DNA of 23,083 nucleotides from a bacterium. Its GTDB lineage: Bacteria > JAHJDO01. The notes beneath the pieces were generated by a model. That model was given only the letters and a program-made list of their open reading frames with translations. It was not told where the DNA came from and made no database searches. The DNA lies in assembly GCA_030671985.1 (NCBI GenBank), contig DAOVHI010000002.1, forward strand, positions 1 through 23,083, written 5' to 3'. Positions 6,244 to 14,272 of this stretch are shown in pieces (within the stretch, counting starts at the first letter, position 1; the number at the start of each line of letters is the position of its first letter). The translations under genes were made by a program, and so were the position numbers.

Positions 6244-6771
6244 GTGCTTATTTTCGGCATAAATGGTTGGAATTTGGCTGCGAAATATCAGGATTTGGAA
6301 AAAAGGATTGTTTATAAAGGCTTGGACAGCAAGAAGGACATGGCGGTTGGCTTAGTTAGGTATCTGCTTGAGAGCAGGGCAATCGAGTTTGAACCTACAA
6401 AATCAAATGAGACAGAGGAGGAATGGGAAGATTTTCTATTTAGGGATCATAATAAGGATGCGTGTATATTTGTGGATTATGTGTCTCAGGCAGAAATCAT
6501 CAAACACTTTAGGCATGTTAATATTGGTGTGCCGGAAAGAATTAAGCTTCGTAAGATTGAGCAGCTGAAAACAGAGCCAGATTTAATTCATATTATGCCT
6601 TATGAAGATGAGTATTGGATTTCAAGAATGAATATTCCGAAAGAATTGGGCCCTGTTTCTCTTGATTTTCGGTGTGGACAATCTGCGAAATTCATGTACA
6701 AAGGCTGTAAGGTAGGACTTTATCCTGAAGGGCGGCCATCGAAACTTACAAAAGCGTTAAAGCCTTATTGA
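6244..6771 (+). CDS. Hypothetical 175-aa protein
   Basis: The open frame begins just after a TAA at 6238-6240, and the first usable codon is GTG at 6244 (LIFGINGWNLAAKYQDLEKR). The strong TATA box at 6229-6241 is too close for that start, so either the other TATA-like TTTTATAAG near 6189-6197 is used or the true start is later, for example ATG 6340. The product is soluble and mixed alpha/beta with RIVYKGLDSKKDMAVGLVRY near the N-terminus, an acidic middle (NETEEEWEDFLF) and a basic C-terminus. No family is recognised. Its 3' end overlaps the convergent gene by seven bases. Confidence 0.6.
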   Translation: MLIFGINGWNLAAKYQDLEKRIVYKGLDSKKDMAVGLVRYLLESRAIEFEPTKSNETEEEWEDFLFRDHNKDACIFVDYVSQAEIIKHFRHVNIGVPERIKLRKIEQLKTEPDLIHIMPYEDEYWISRMNIPKELGPVSLDFRCGQSAKFMYKGCKVGLYPEGRPSKLTKALKPY

Positions 6772-8168
6772 TATTCTGGATTTTCTTCATCAAATGGCAA
6801 ATTTTGAAGTCGCCTTTCGTTAATCCCGTTTCGATAGAGATATTCCTTGTTAATGTCTGCATGCGATTCTTCTTCATGCCATGCCTTCTGTTGAGTTATA
6901 AAAAGTCCTTTTAGGCTTCCTTTCATGTATTTTTTAAATTTTTGTACTCCCTCATATCTAACAGGATCTCTTCCAGTAATTAGATGGTATAACTCGGTTT
7001 TAAGCGCATTTCGTATATCTTTGTGTTCATGGTCAAAAATTTTTTTCCACTGCGATTTTGTTAGTCCACCTTTAACTTTTTTTCTTTTAACTCTTTCCCT
7101 TTTGGTAAGAATACTTGCTGCACTGCTTATACAATTCTGAATGAGAGGCGATGCCAACAGAGCTTCACATCTGGGGTCAATGTTTTTATGTCCTAAATCC
7201 TTACTCGCACGTATCTCATCCATCATTCCGATGACTGTTATGCACTCCGCTTCATCTGGAGGAAGATCTTTTTCGTCCAACCAAGCCCTTAAGATTTTCT
7301 TATATTTTTTTACTTCTAAAAGCTCCCGTGACATTTCCACCACGTAAGGCTCGGCATCTGCCCAAACATACCCTCGTTTCCCTGCTTCAACCTCAGAATA
7401 AATCCTTTTTATAGCACCATCCAGCGCCGATTCTCGTCTGCGACAAGCATTCCAGCCATCAGATAAAAAATCCTCTTTTTCATCCTTCAGCTCAATTTGA
7501 TTATAAATTTGCTTAATCAGTAGACCCCATGCTTTTATCGAATCAGGATAATATTTTGAGATGGCCTCGCGTAATTTTCTAACCTTTTCTTGGGGTTTTA
7601 GCTTGTCATCCTTAGACTCTTTACATAATCTTTTAACTTTCTCTATACTGGAAGTTATTTCGACCTCAGGATTGAAACTCCAACATCCTTCTTTTTTCGC
7701 TGAATCAAGAATTAAATCCGACAACACTTCCCCATTAACGCCAGAAACAATACGCCAAAATTGTTCTATGGGCTTTTTCTTTATTCCATTCTTCCGCCAT
7801 CTATCAGCAATTATAAAACCTGCTGTCCAGTGAATAATGTTCCCTCTATTAATCATTTCTTCTAATAATAAAAAAATTAAATTCGTCCTTTTTCTGTACA
7901 TTTTCCCTTGTTTGATTTCCTCTCCATTTTCAAAGACTTTGTATTCCTTATCTAGATAATTCAGGTCTAAGCTGTACCTTCCAGATTTCTTTTGGCCTTC
8001 GTCTTTCAGCTTCCTTTCACATTTTTCTATTTCTCGCTCAAGTTCTTCCTGCACTTCCGGCGGATTGTCGATTCTCGTTGAGAGTTCTTCGAATAGCTCT
8101 TTGGCTCTATGTAGCCTTTTTTGCTCTAACATTTCGCCTATTTCATTTACATGCTCTTTGTCTTTCAT
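6765..8168 (-). CDS. Large charged helical protein of unknown function, beside the NACHT gene
   Basis: The frame is open to 8270, but that start would run into the divergent NACHT gene and its ribosome binding site. I prefer ATG 8168 (MKDKEHVNEIGEMLEQKRLH), giving 467 aa; ATG 8204 is possible. The protein is rich in Lys, Glu and Arg and almost wholly helical, with tetratricopeptide-like spacing at the N-terminus (EQKRLHRAKELFEELSTRID) and a basic C-terminal section (KRERVKRKKVKGGLTKSQW, then FDHEHKDIRNALKTELYHL). No membrane segment and no catalytic signature I can name. It shares a 95-bp divergent promoter with the NACHT gene, so the two may form one functional pair. Confidence 0.65.
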   Translation of the reverse strand: MKDKEHVNEIGEMLEQKRLHRAKELFEELSTRIDNPPEVQEELEREIEKCERKLKDEGQKKSGRYSLDLNYLDKEYKVFENGEEIKQGKMYRKRTNLIFLLLEEMINRGNIIHWTAGFIIADRWRKNGIKKKPIEQFWRIVSGVNGEVLSDLILDSAKKEGCWSFNPEVEITSSIEKVKRLCKESKDDKLKPQEKVRKLREAISKYYPDSIKAWGLLIKQIYNQIELKDEKEDFLSDGWNACRRRESALDGAIKRIYSEVEAGKRGYVWADAEPYVVEMSRELLEVKKYKKILRAWLDEKDLPPDEAECITVIGMMDEIRASKDLGHKNIDPRCEALLASPLIQNCISSAASILTKRERVKRKKVKGGLTKSQWKKIFDHEHKDIRNALKTELYHLITGRDPVRYEGVQKFKKYMKGSLKGLFITQQKAWHEEESHADINKEYLYRNGINERRLQNLPFDEENPEYQ

Positions 8169-8263
8169 GAGTACAATTCTACCATGTTTAGGCCCAAAAA
8201 TCATTCTTTCAATTGCCCGCCAAATGTAATAAAATATGTTTTGTCTAATCCCGGAGGTTACAC
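8169..8263. promoter_or_regulatory. Divergent promoter of the NACHT gene and the 467-aa gene
   Basis: AATGTAATAAAATATG at 8223-8238 is a TATA-like element for the plus strand, and GGAGGT (8253-8258) is the ribosome binding site of the ATG at 8264. The reverse strand of the same stretch (CATATTTTATTACATT) can serve the minus-strand gene. Confidence 0.4.
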
Positions 8264-9067
8264 ATGTCACAGATTCAAGAGATCACTCCTGAGCTCATCG
8301 AGGAAGCTGTAGAAAATCCTTCTGTGCTTAAGGATGATTTTCAAAGGTTCGTTGTCGCTAAGTGCCTAAAAGATAATGTTGTTAATGCGAGAGACTTAGC
8401 TGAATGTATTGGGATTTATGAAAGAACTTTTTCGTATAAGCATTTTTTAAAAAAATCATGGGCTTCGGAATACACAAAACGTTTATTGTCCGAATTAATC
8501 AAAGATGAAGCGTTGGGAGAAAAAAAGTTTATAAGGGTTGGCGCAGAAGAAAAAATAGAAAAATCCCAACCCGCATCGAATAAGCAATTGCATCCTCCTA
8601 CCCCAAGAGATATTGAGGATTTTCTGCTGGAGGCAGAGAATGAGAAAAAACTTATTCTTCTCGGTGATACAGGCTCCGGTAAAAGCACAATTTTAAGGTA
8701 TTATCTTAAGCATTGTCTTTTACAGTTATCCTCGGGCAAGCCAGATGCGCGGGTTCCTGTATTTGTATCTTTAATAGCAGTCAGAGAAAGTAAAGGCATC
8801 CATTCGCTAATCGAGGAATCCATTAATGATTATCTTGATAGCCCAATTTCTATTAACCCCATCGACATACATAAAGATTTGTTGCTATTGCTTGATGGTT
8901 TAGACGAAATTACTAATCAAGAATTGTTAGCCGATACCATACGCAGTCTAACAAAAATTTTCCCAAAATTAGATAGCAGAATACTTCTATCCTGCCGTTC
9001 AAAAGATTATCACAAAGATTTTCCGCTTTATTCTTGTTATAACTCATGTTTGACACCTTTTCTTTAG
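8264..9067 (+). pseudogene. NACHT/STAND ATPase, 5' part, interrupted by an IS
   Basis: The true gene sequence runs to codon 259 (SCY, 9040); the following residues (NSCLTPFL) come from the insertion sequence. Residues 1-125 form a short helical N-terminal region. The NTPase has Walker A GDTGSGKST (134-142), Walker B LLLLLDGLDE (206-215) with the acidic ending typical of NACHT, and sensor-like LLSCRSKDY (241-249). Start ATG 8264 is supported by GGAGGT. Proteins of this type act in bacterial and archaeal antiviral defence (Avs/NACHT groups), where an N-terminal effector is activated by oligomerisation. As it stands the gene yields only a truncated ATPase lacking its sensor half. Confidence 0.88.
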
Positions 9068-10132
9068 TTCGTCGAAGAATTTGTTGAGGTGTGAATTTTT
9101 GTTTATAAAGAGCAGGCAGTCCTGTGTGTTTTCTCGTATTGCTCTGACTTTTTTGCTGATGCTGTTTTTACGTTGTATTGCCCAGTGGAGTATGTTTGTT
9201 AGTTGTAGGTGTAAGTCCCATTTTTGTTGTGGTCTGCACATGAATGTGTTGAGGTTTAAGTGTTGTTTTGCGTCTTTGAAGAATATTTCGATGTTGAATC
9301 TGCGCAGGTAAAGTTTGACTATGAATTTTGCGTTGAAGTTTTCTGAGTTTGTTGTTAGGAATATTGGTTTTTCGTGCTGTCCTTCTTTTGAAACTATGAC
9401 TCTTAATGTTCCGTATGTTTCAAAGTCAAGAGTTATGTCATATGTCCAGTATGATTTTCCTTTAATTCTTATTTTGGAGTATTCTTTGTGTGCTACGTTT
9501 CTTATGAGATGATCCAATCGCATGTTTGTTTTGTTATCTATTTTTACTTTGCTATTTGTACGTAATCGAGAGATAAAAATCTTGTCGTGTTCTTCAATTT
9601 TTTCAATAATTCTGTTCTTGCAATACCAACTGTCAAATAGTATTATGTCGACGAGAAATTCATTGACAAGAATATCAATATTATCTTCTGCAACACTAAG
9701 CTTGTTATCTGCTTTGCCAACAATTCTTGAAGAAATAGTGGCAAGCTTTCCAGCCTGATAAACAGAAGTTGAAAGCAATTTCATACCAGAATAAAAAGAG
9801 TTGTTCGAGTGCTCATGATGAACCTGCTGTTTAGGAAAATTCTTCCCAGATTTTGGCAAGCTACTATCATCAATAATACCCAAACGCAAACCCTTACACG
9901 GAAACAGCTCCAGAACAACAGCATAAAAAGCTTGCTTCAACTCATCAAACAAAAACAATAATTTCTCGTATTGCCTATGAAACCCTTTAGTGCCAGGCTG
10001 AAAACGCAACAACTTAGTCATTTCACTCAAAGAACCAGTCCTGCTACGCAGCACACTAGCAAAGAATTGTCTGCCAAAATCGATAAGTTTATCAACATTC
10101 TTTGTTCTAACTCCACTTGTCTTTATGGGCAT
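9044..10132 (-). CDS. DDE transposase, IS4 superfamily (ISH3/IS701-like)
   Basis: 362 aa. DDE motifs: first Asp in LGIIDDSSLPKSG, second in ILFDSWYCKNR, and a complete Y-x2-R-x3-E-x6-K signature in YLRRFNIEIFFKDAK, diagnostic of the IS4 superfamily. The frame is intact and its stop codon lies inside the terminal repeat, so the element is potentially active. A TATA box (GATTTATAAAGAG, 10183-10195) stands upstream, and a 7-bp stem (TTACACT/AGTGTAA, 10136-10153) sits three bases before the ATG, where it could limit translation. It is transcribed opposite to the gene it interrupts. Family assignment within IS4/ISH3/IS701 is tentative. Confidence 0.95.
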   Translation of the reverse strand: MPIKTSGVRTKNVDKLIDFGRQFFASVLRSRTGSLSEMTKLLRFQPGTKGFHRQYEKLLFLFDELKQAFYAVVLELFPCKGLRLGIIDDSSLPKSGKNFPKQQVHHEHSNNSFYSGMKLLSTSVYQAGKLATISSRIVGKADNKLSVAEDNIDILVNEFLVDIILFDSWYCKNRIIEKIEEHDKIFISRLRTNSKVKIDNKTNMRLDHLIRNVAHKEYSKIRIKGKSYWTYDITLDFETYGTLRVIVSKEGQHEKPIFLTTNSENFNAKFIVKLYLRRFNIEIFFKDAKQHLNLNTFMCRPQQKWDLHLQLTNILHWAIQRKNSISKKVRAIRENTQDCLLFINKNSHLNKFFDELKKRCQT

Positions 10133-10135
10133 GGT

Positions 10136-10153
10136 TTACACTTCCGAGTGTAA
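10136..10153 (-). promoter_or_regulatory. Stem-loop immediately upstream of the transposase start
   Basis: On the minus strand TTACACT-CGGA-AGTGTAA forms a perfect 7-bp stem with a 4-base loop, ending three bases before the ATG at 10132. Such hairpins commonly damp transposase translation; that role here is inferred from position only. Confidence 0.45.
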
Positions 10154-10247
10154 GCCATTGCCCCATTCACCATCTTATCACTCTTTATAAATCAAGAAAG
10201 AACAAATATAAAGAATTATCGACTAAAAAACCACTAAACTGTCAAAC

Positions 10248-12386
10248 ATGAGTTATAAGTTAAAAGAGCTTAATGGGGAGCAAATTAAAAAATACCTTTC
10301 CTCTTTTTCTGATGATAATCAAGCAACTCATTTATACGAATCGAGGATTGAAAAGAATCCAAAAATTCTTGACATGGCAAAAATTCCTTTTCTTCTTAAT
10401 ATAATTGCTGAAAAGCTTACGCAAAACCCAAATGAGCCGCTTCCAGAAAATAGGGGCATGCTTATCGAAGAATTCGTTGAGGAAATAATAAGAAAAAAGC
10501 CGCGTAAGGATATAAAAGCCCCTTCTGTTCCTAAAAATGATAAATACAGGTTTCTCGGGTTGTTAGCGTTTCATATGGTTGAAGCAAACGATGTGGAGGG
10601 CGAATATTCTTGTTCATTTACAACCAAAGATGAAGTTGGAGACATATGGAATAAAATATCCGGAACGGAAACTAGGAGAATACTGTTAAGGTCGGAGAAG
10701 GAAAGATTGCTTAGGTCGGGAAGCTCTGATGGCGAATCTTCTTTTGCTCATGCCTTGATAAGGGACTACTTTGTTGCTCGCCACATAAAACATTCTGTTC
10801 ATCGAGAAAAGCAAAACATAATTGAAAAAATAAAGCCGTATCTTGAATATAGAAAATTCGACAGCCCAATTTCTTTGCTCATTGGTATCGTTACCGATGA
10901 AGAGTCTGAAGATATTATGGAATTACTTGCTGATGTTGACCCACATTTTGCAGCGGAATGTTTTATGACAGCGAAGAAAGTTTCTGCTGCAACCGAAAAA
11001 AAACTTATTAGTACTTATATTTCCCTTTTAGAAAATGAAGTAAAGTTCGAATACGCTGGTTATAGATTTGCTCTTCAGACAGACAATTTAGCCAAGATTC
11101 GAACGGTCAAGGCATTAAATGCACTGATAACTTTTATGAATAGCTTTGATAATGAGCTATTAAAATCTGAATACACTCACTTATTTGTTCAGCTAGGATT
11201 TCCTAGAGGAATTAAATTCTTAAGAATTCATTCCGATTACACGAAAACAGAAAAACCTATTAGTTATATTGGCACTCTAAAATCATTAAGCGAGTGTAGT
11301 ACAACGGACATGCAAGACGCGGCCGTTGATGCAATTATTGAAATTTTAGAACTCCACTACATTCGTACAAATGCAAATGCTAAAGCTAGAGCATTATTTT
11401 CGTTAGGCAAATTGGGCACAAAGAAAGCATTGAAATATCTTACTGAATTAATAGGAAAACAAAAAGACTTAACAGCATTGATACCCATCTATATCGCATT
11501 GGGGATAAAAAGACCGAGCATTGCTATTTCCTATTTTAAACCATTACTTGAAAAATACAACGGCGATATGTTTAAACAGTTTTCTCATTACCTGCTTTGG
11601 CTCGGCGCGGACTTTAATGAGACGTTAAGCGAAGTATTGAAAGGTTTAGAAGAGATTCTCATAAGATATTTGAAAAAAGAAATATTTGCGGAAGGGGATA
11701 GGCTTACAGATGCATCTTTTCGGTTATCTATTATTAAGTCTGAAAAGGCATTTCGCATTATTGAAGAGTATCTTCCTGAGGATCCATCACTGTTTACGCA
11801 AGCAACTTTTGATGTGCTAATATGCTTGGGTAAATTCGGTATTTTGTCAGACAAAATTGAAAACAAACTTATTGCGGCCTTAAAAAAAGCGGAAGAACTT
11901 AGAATGGAACGTCATATGTTAGTAATAGTAATGACTTTATTAGATATAAAATCTATAAGATGTTTAAGACTCGTGAAAAAAATAGTTAATCTCTCGTTGC
12001 GGAGAAGCTTGGATAATGGCCTACCCTTCCATATTAAGAGATGGGAACGTAAAAATTTTGATAACAGTACTATTACGCACCTCTTTAATACTTTAAGCAT
12101 ACCAACAAATAGTAGACGTCTTGCCGTAGAGACACTAAAGGAACGATTTCCTGAAAAAACACTAAATATCCTCATCGATGAGCTTAAAACTAGATACAAT
12201 GATATAATTCTTATACAACTTATAAATGATACTATTCCTTACTGCTCTAAAGAAAATCTTAAAAATGCCATGTTTGCATTAAACAAACTATCTTCAACTA
12301 ATAAAGGTTCATGGAAAGGGATATACGCATTTGACACAATTTCACGAATAAAAAACAAGCTTGGAAGACGTTTCCTTTCTTCTTAG
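10248..12386 (+). pseudogene. NACHT/STAND ATPase, 3' part, with HEAT-like repeats
   Basis: The genuine sequence begins at the target duplication (10253); the ATG at 10248 belongs to the IS end. Joined to the 5' part it gives a 968-aa protein, with ...PLYSCY running into KLKELNGEQIKKYL, which matches the helical region after the NACHT core. FAHALIRDYFVARHI is the typical end of the winged-helix part. The rest is helical and repeat-like (NAKARALFSLGKLGTKKALK, DPSLFTQATFDVLICLGKFG), consistent with HEAT repeats forming the sensor. No ribosome binding site precedes 10248, though outward reading from the IS cannot be excluded. The remaining frame has no other stop, so the insertion is probably recent. 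Confidence 0.88.
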
Positions 12387-12388
12387 AT

Positions 12389-12403
12389 ACGTATTGAATA
12401 CGT
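12389..12403 (+). terminator. Possible terminator hairpin after the NACHT gene
   Basis: ACGTAT-TGA-ATACGT is a perfect 6-bp stem starting three bases after the stop codon, followed by a pyrimidine- and T-rich stretch (TCTATCTTTTGTCTTC). Confidence 0.4.
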
Positions 12404-12475
12404 TCTATCTTTTGTCTTCACCCATTTTCATAATCTTCTCTTTTCCATTTCAGAGTCATTTTCACTCTTAGAACG

Positions 12476-12551
12476 ACCGCCGTCCCCGAAGGGGGAAAGA
12501 TTTAAGCACCGAACAGCTTCGCTGGGCGGGGCATTAAATCTTTCAGGCGGT
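12476..12551. ncRNA. Putative structured RNA element 1 (three-way-junction-like)
   Basis: An outer stem ACCGCC (12476-12481)/GGCGGT (12546-12551) encloses a tight hairpin CCCC-GAA-GGGG (12484-12494) and a second arm with perfect 10-bp stem AAAGATTTAA (12496-12505)/TTAAATCTTT (12534-12543), itself capped by CAGC-TTC-GCTG. AAAGATTTAA also resembles an archaeal TATA region, so paired promoters are an alternative reading of that arm. Confidence 0.4.
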
Positions 12552-12656
12552 TAAAGCAACAGAGCAGTAACGGCAACCTAACATTCTGAATTACGGCCAC
12601 ACTTTTCCTCCCACTTACTGCTTTTCTGCACACGCACTGTTGACCTCCCTCGCTCC

Positions 12657-12686
12657 TTCATCCCCCCTGCCTGAATGGGGGATGAA
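12657..12686. repeat. Perfect 10-bp hairpin
   Basis: TTCATCCCCC (12657-12666) and GGGGGATGAA (12677-12686) are exact complements separated by 10 bases. No T-run follows on either strand, so it is not a simple terminator. Confidence 0.6.
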
Positions 12687-12752
12687 TGGTTAAAAGATTA
12701 TCCATGAAAAGAGCATCCGTTGTATTTCCGAATTCAGTATATGTTTTCAAAC

Positions 12753-12877
12753 GGCGCTGGACATCACCAGAAAGGCGCTGTTGCGATTCATAAAACCCTG
12801 AAAATAGGTCACAATCCTATGGGACAGGTATAGTCGATAATTCGCAACAGCGCCAAAAGTGAACAAACTGGACATCA
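12753..12877. ncRNA. Putative structured RNA element 2 (long stem with repeated motif)
   Basis: GGCGCTGTTGCGA (12774-12786) pairs perfectly with TCGCAACAGCGCC (12842-12854) around a 55-nt interior, which holds ATAGG-TCACAAT-CCTAT flanked by CCC/GGG. The decamer CTGGACATCA occurs directly repeated on both sides (12757-12766 and 12868-12877), each followed by a CCAG that can pair with its CTGG. GGCGCTG also occurs twice (12753, 12774). The symmetry suggests a defined element, not chance. Confidence 0.45.
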
Positions 12878-12892
12878 TTTAGCCAGACGTAA

Positions 12893-13005
12893 GGTTTTGT
12901 TAGCCTGCGATTCTCCGCAAGGAGAAAAAACTTCTTGAGGCAAAGCCGAAAGCTGTTTTAGCAGGCAGGCCGTTGTGAGCGCCAGCGAGCAAGGGTAACA
13001 AAACC
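12893..13005. ncRNA. Putative structured RNA element 3 (multibranched)
   Basis: An outer perfect 10-bp stem GGTTTTGTTA (12893-12902)/TAACAAAACC (12996-13005) encloses a stem GCCTGC (12903-12908)/GCAGGC (12961-12966), a GNRA-capped hairpin TTCTCC-GCAA-GGAGAA (12911-12926), an AAAAC/GTTTT stem (12927-12931/12954-12958) and a GC-rich arm around GAGCGCCAGCGAGC. Nested helices with a GNRA loop are typical of functional RNA, but no known RNA family is recognised. Confidence 0.5.
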
Positions 13006-13076
13006 GTTAAAAGTATCCACTCACCACGCTAAAAAAAGCAGAATAACCTGTACAGACAAAGCAGCGCATGATGGAA

Positions 13077-13245
13077 GTTGTTGCCTCGAAGTGGCATAGA
13101 ACATCATTGAGGGGTTGTTCTGAGTGACAATAAAGAAAGGAATAACAACCTGGAATACCTGAAAAAAGGCAACTTTGGGAGTTGTTAGGGAGAAAAGAAC
13201 CTATAACAACCTCAGAATTGCCAAAGAAGCGGTGCTTAGGTTGTT
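13077..13245. repeat. Cluster of GTTGTT/AACAAC inverted and direct repeats
   Basis: GTTGTT occurs at 13077, 13114, 13181 and 13240, and AACAAC at 13144 and 13205. GGTTGTT (13113-13119) pairs with AACAACC (13144-13150). TTGTTA (13182-13187) pairs with TAACAA (13204-13209), flanked by GAG/CTC and, further out, by GGCAA (13168-13172)/TTGCC (13218-13222). Spacing of 37-67 bases is irregular, so this is not a CRISPR array. Confidence 0.4.
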
Positions 13246-13337
13246 TGAAGTTCAGATAAAGATACAAGAAAAAGCAAAAATCTTAATTTTTTAAAGAGAT
13301 GCCTTGAGGGCTGGAATTAATCAGACATTTTTTTGAG

Positions 13338-13361
13338 GGCAATGCTCAAATGAGCGTTGCC
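13338..13361. repeat. 10-bp hairpin with one G-T pair
   Basis: GGCAATGCTC (13338-13347), loop AAAT, GAGCGTTGCC (13352-13361). A run of eight T bases precedes it on the plus strand, but no U-run follows the hairpin in either direction of transcription. Confidence 0.5.
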
Positions 13362-13540
13362 TGAAAAAGCACCTAACAAAAAAATGGCTATAAATAATTC
13401 CAGACCGAAGAAGGCACGCACATAAAGAAAATATTAACTGATGGAAATTAAAGAAACCTTCTTCACATAATCGATAATGAGGGGGAACACACAAATAGTA
13501 TATTTGTATATCGAAAGTGTAGGGAAAAATTCTCATTTGA

Positions 13541-13614
13541 AGAAATATTTATAAAACCAATCCCCGATAATTGCAGCTATGAAGGCTTAGCATAGCCATG
13601 TAGGGGGTGTTAAA
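13541..13614 (+). promoter_or_regulatory. Promoter and leader of the Cys/His protein gene
   Basis: AGAAATATTTATAAAACC (13541-13558) is a strong TATA element. The predicted leader opens with a hairpin, GCTATG (13573-13578) pairing with CATAGC nine bases on, then carries GGGGGTG as ribosome binding site before the ATG at 13615. Confidence 0.5.
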
Positions 13615-14166
13615 ATGGAATATAATCCTATTACTAAGGGCTGCGTTATTTGTAGCGGAATAGTGCGTGAAAAACAGTTATGCAGTCAGCATCATGTTAG
13701 TCTCATTAATAAGATTAAGAGGTTGCAAAAAATATTTGGCTTCATTCCCATGCCGTATTACAGTAGCGAATCTCCAACCTCTGGAGGAATGAGCAGTGAA
13801 AACGCCATTCTACTCAAGCATATCAGAAAAGGTAGTTGGCATATTGGAGCCGTCTACCAAATAAAAGACCGCAAACCAATCTACATTGTCAAGCTGACTT
13901 TTAATAATGGGAATAGTGAACATTGGTTCAGATTTGCAGGATTAGCTCTCCTCCATAATTTCATCGATGGACTACGAGTGCAAAGGATCAACTACAAAAC
14001 TTTCATTACAAGAAGAATCTTTGAAAAGTTGCTCTATGACTGGCCATGCCTACTTGACAACTGGCAATATCAGCACCAACTTGAACTCATACCCCAAAAT
14101 TTAAAAAGAACCACCCCTCCCACGTTAAAGGACAAAACAGAGCCTCTTCAAAACAAACATAAATAA
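13615..14166 (+). CDS. Cys/His small protein with probable zinc site, 183 aa
   Basis: ATG at 13615 has GGGGGTGTTAAA upstream. The N-terminus carries C10-x2-C13-x9-C23-x2-H26-H27 (GCVICSG...QLCSQHH), a plausible single zinc site. The middle has a beta-rich stretch (GAVYQIKDRKPIYIVKLTF) and a helical C-terminal part; the tail is basic and Pro-rich. I do not recognise the family. It lies about 100 bases upstream of the recombinase gene in the same direction, but that gene has its own TATA box and an inverted repeat separates them. A recombination-associated or regulatory role is inference only. Confidence 0.65.
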   Translation: MEYNPITKGCVICSGIVREKQLCSQHHVSLINKIKRLQKIFGFIPMPYYSSESPTSGGMSSENAILLKHIRKGSWHIGAVYQIKDRKPIYIVKLTFNNGNSEHWFRFAGLALLHNFIDGLRVQRINYKTFITRRIFEKLLYDWPCLLDNWQYQHQLELIPQNLKRTTPPTLKDKTEPLQNKHK

Positions 14167-14167
14167 T

Positions 14168-14210
14168 GGGAAAACTGCAACTCCCATCGGAGGCTTTATA
14201 CTTTTCCCAC
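14168..14210. terminator. Inverted repeat between the Cys/His and recombinase genes
   Basis: TGGGAAAA (14168-14175) and TTTTCCCA (14203-14210) are perfect complements, with an inner CTCC-CATC-GGAG hairpin. It begins right after the stop codon of the upstream gene. Terminator is the likeliest reading; no U-run follows. Confidence 0.35.
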
Positions 14211-14272
14211 AAAAAAATAACAAGATTTAAATAGTTCGGATTCTCCTCTGTTTATACGTGAGGTGCGTGTAT

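Larger units (their letters stand above)
9043..10252 (-). mobile_element. IS4-superfamily insertion sequence, 1210 bp, inside the NACHT gene
   Basis: The ends are 13-bp perfect inverted repeats (CTCATGTTTGACA at 9043-9055 and its complement at 10240-10252), flanked by TTATAA on both sides (9037-9042 and 10253-10258). Taking TTATAA as a 6-bp target duplication, removing the element plus one copy rejoins the NACHT frame exactly. Because TTATAA is itself palindromic, 19-bp repeats with no duplication are also possible. The single ORF covers most of the element. Confidence 0.93.
12387..13614. other. 1.2-kb stretch without convincing genes, rich in stem-loops
   Basis: Open frames here (13007-13267 and 13321-13536, both minus) have low-complexity, Cys/Phe-rich translations with no ribosome binding site and look spurious. 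By eye the first 600 bases are clearly more GC-rich than the surroundings and hold many perfect inverted repeats, listed separately. In AT-rich archaeal genomes such GC islands often mark structured RNAs. A replication or recombination site is another reading. Confidence 0.7.

Noticed and set aside
7000-7030. HEPN-like motif in the 467-aa protein (HKDIRNALKTELYH)
   Set aside because: The Arg-to-His spacing is eight residues, not the four to six of HEPN nucleases, and the flanking helices do not match.
8169-8270. Extending the 467-aa gene to the upstream start at 8270
   Set aside because: This would cover the divergent promoter and overlap the NACHT start codon and its ribosome binding site.
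12804-12820. tRNA T-arm-like hairpin ATAGG-TCACAAT-CCTAT
   Set aside because: The loop does not match the TTCRANY consensus, and no acceptor, D or anticodon arm can be placed around it.
13077-13245. CRISPR-like array
   Set aside because: The repeated unit is only 6-7 bases, in both orientations, with irregular spacing; no cas gene is present.
13007-13267. Minus-strand ORF of 86 codons in the structured intergenic region
   Set aside because: No ribosome binding site; Cys/Phe/Ser-rich translation; it runs through the GTTGTT/AACAAC stem cluster.
13321-13536. Minus-strand ORF of 71 codons
   Set aside because: Translation is Cys/Phe-rich with no domain-like pattern, no ribosome binding site, and it contains a perfect hairpin.
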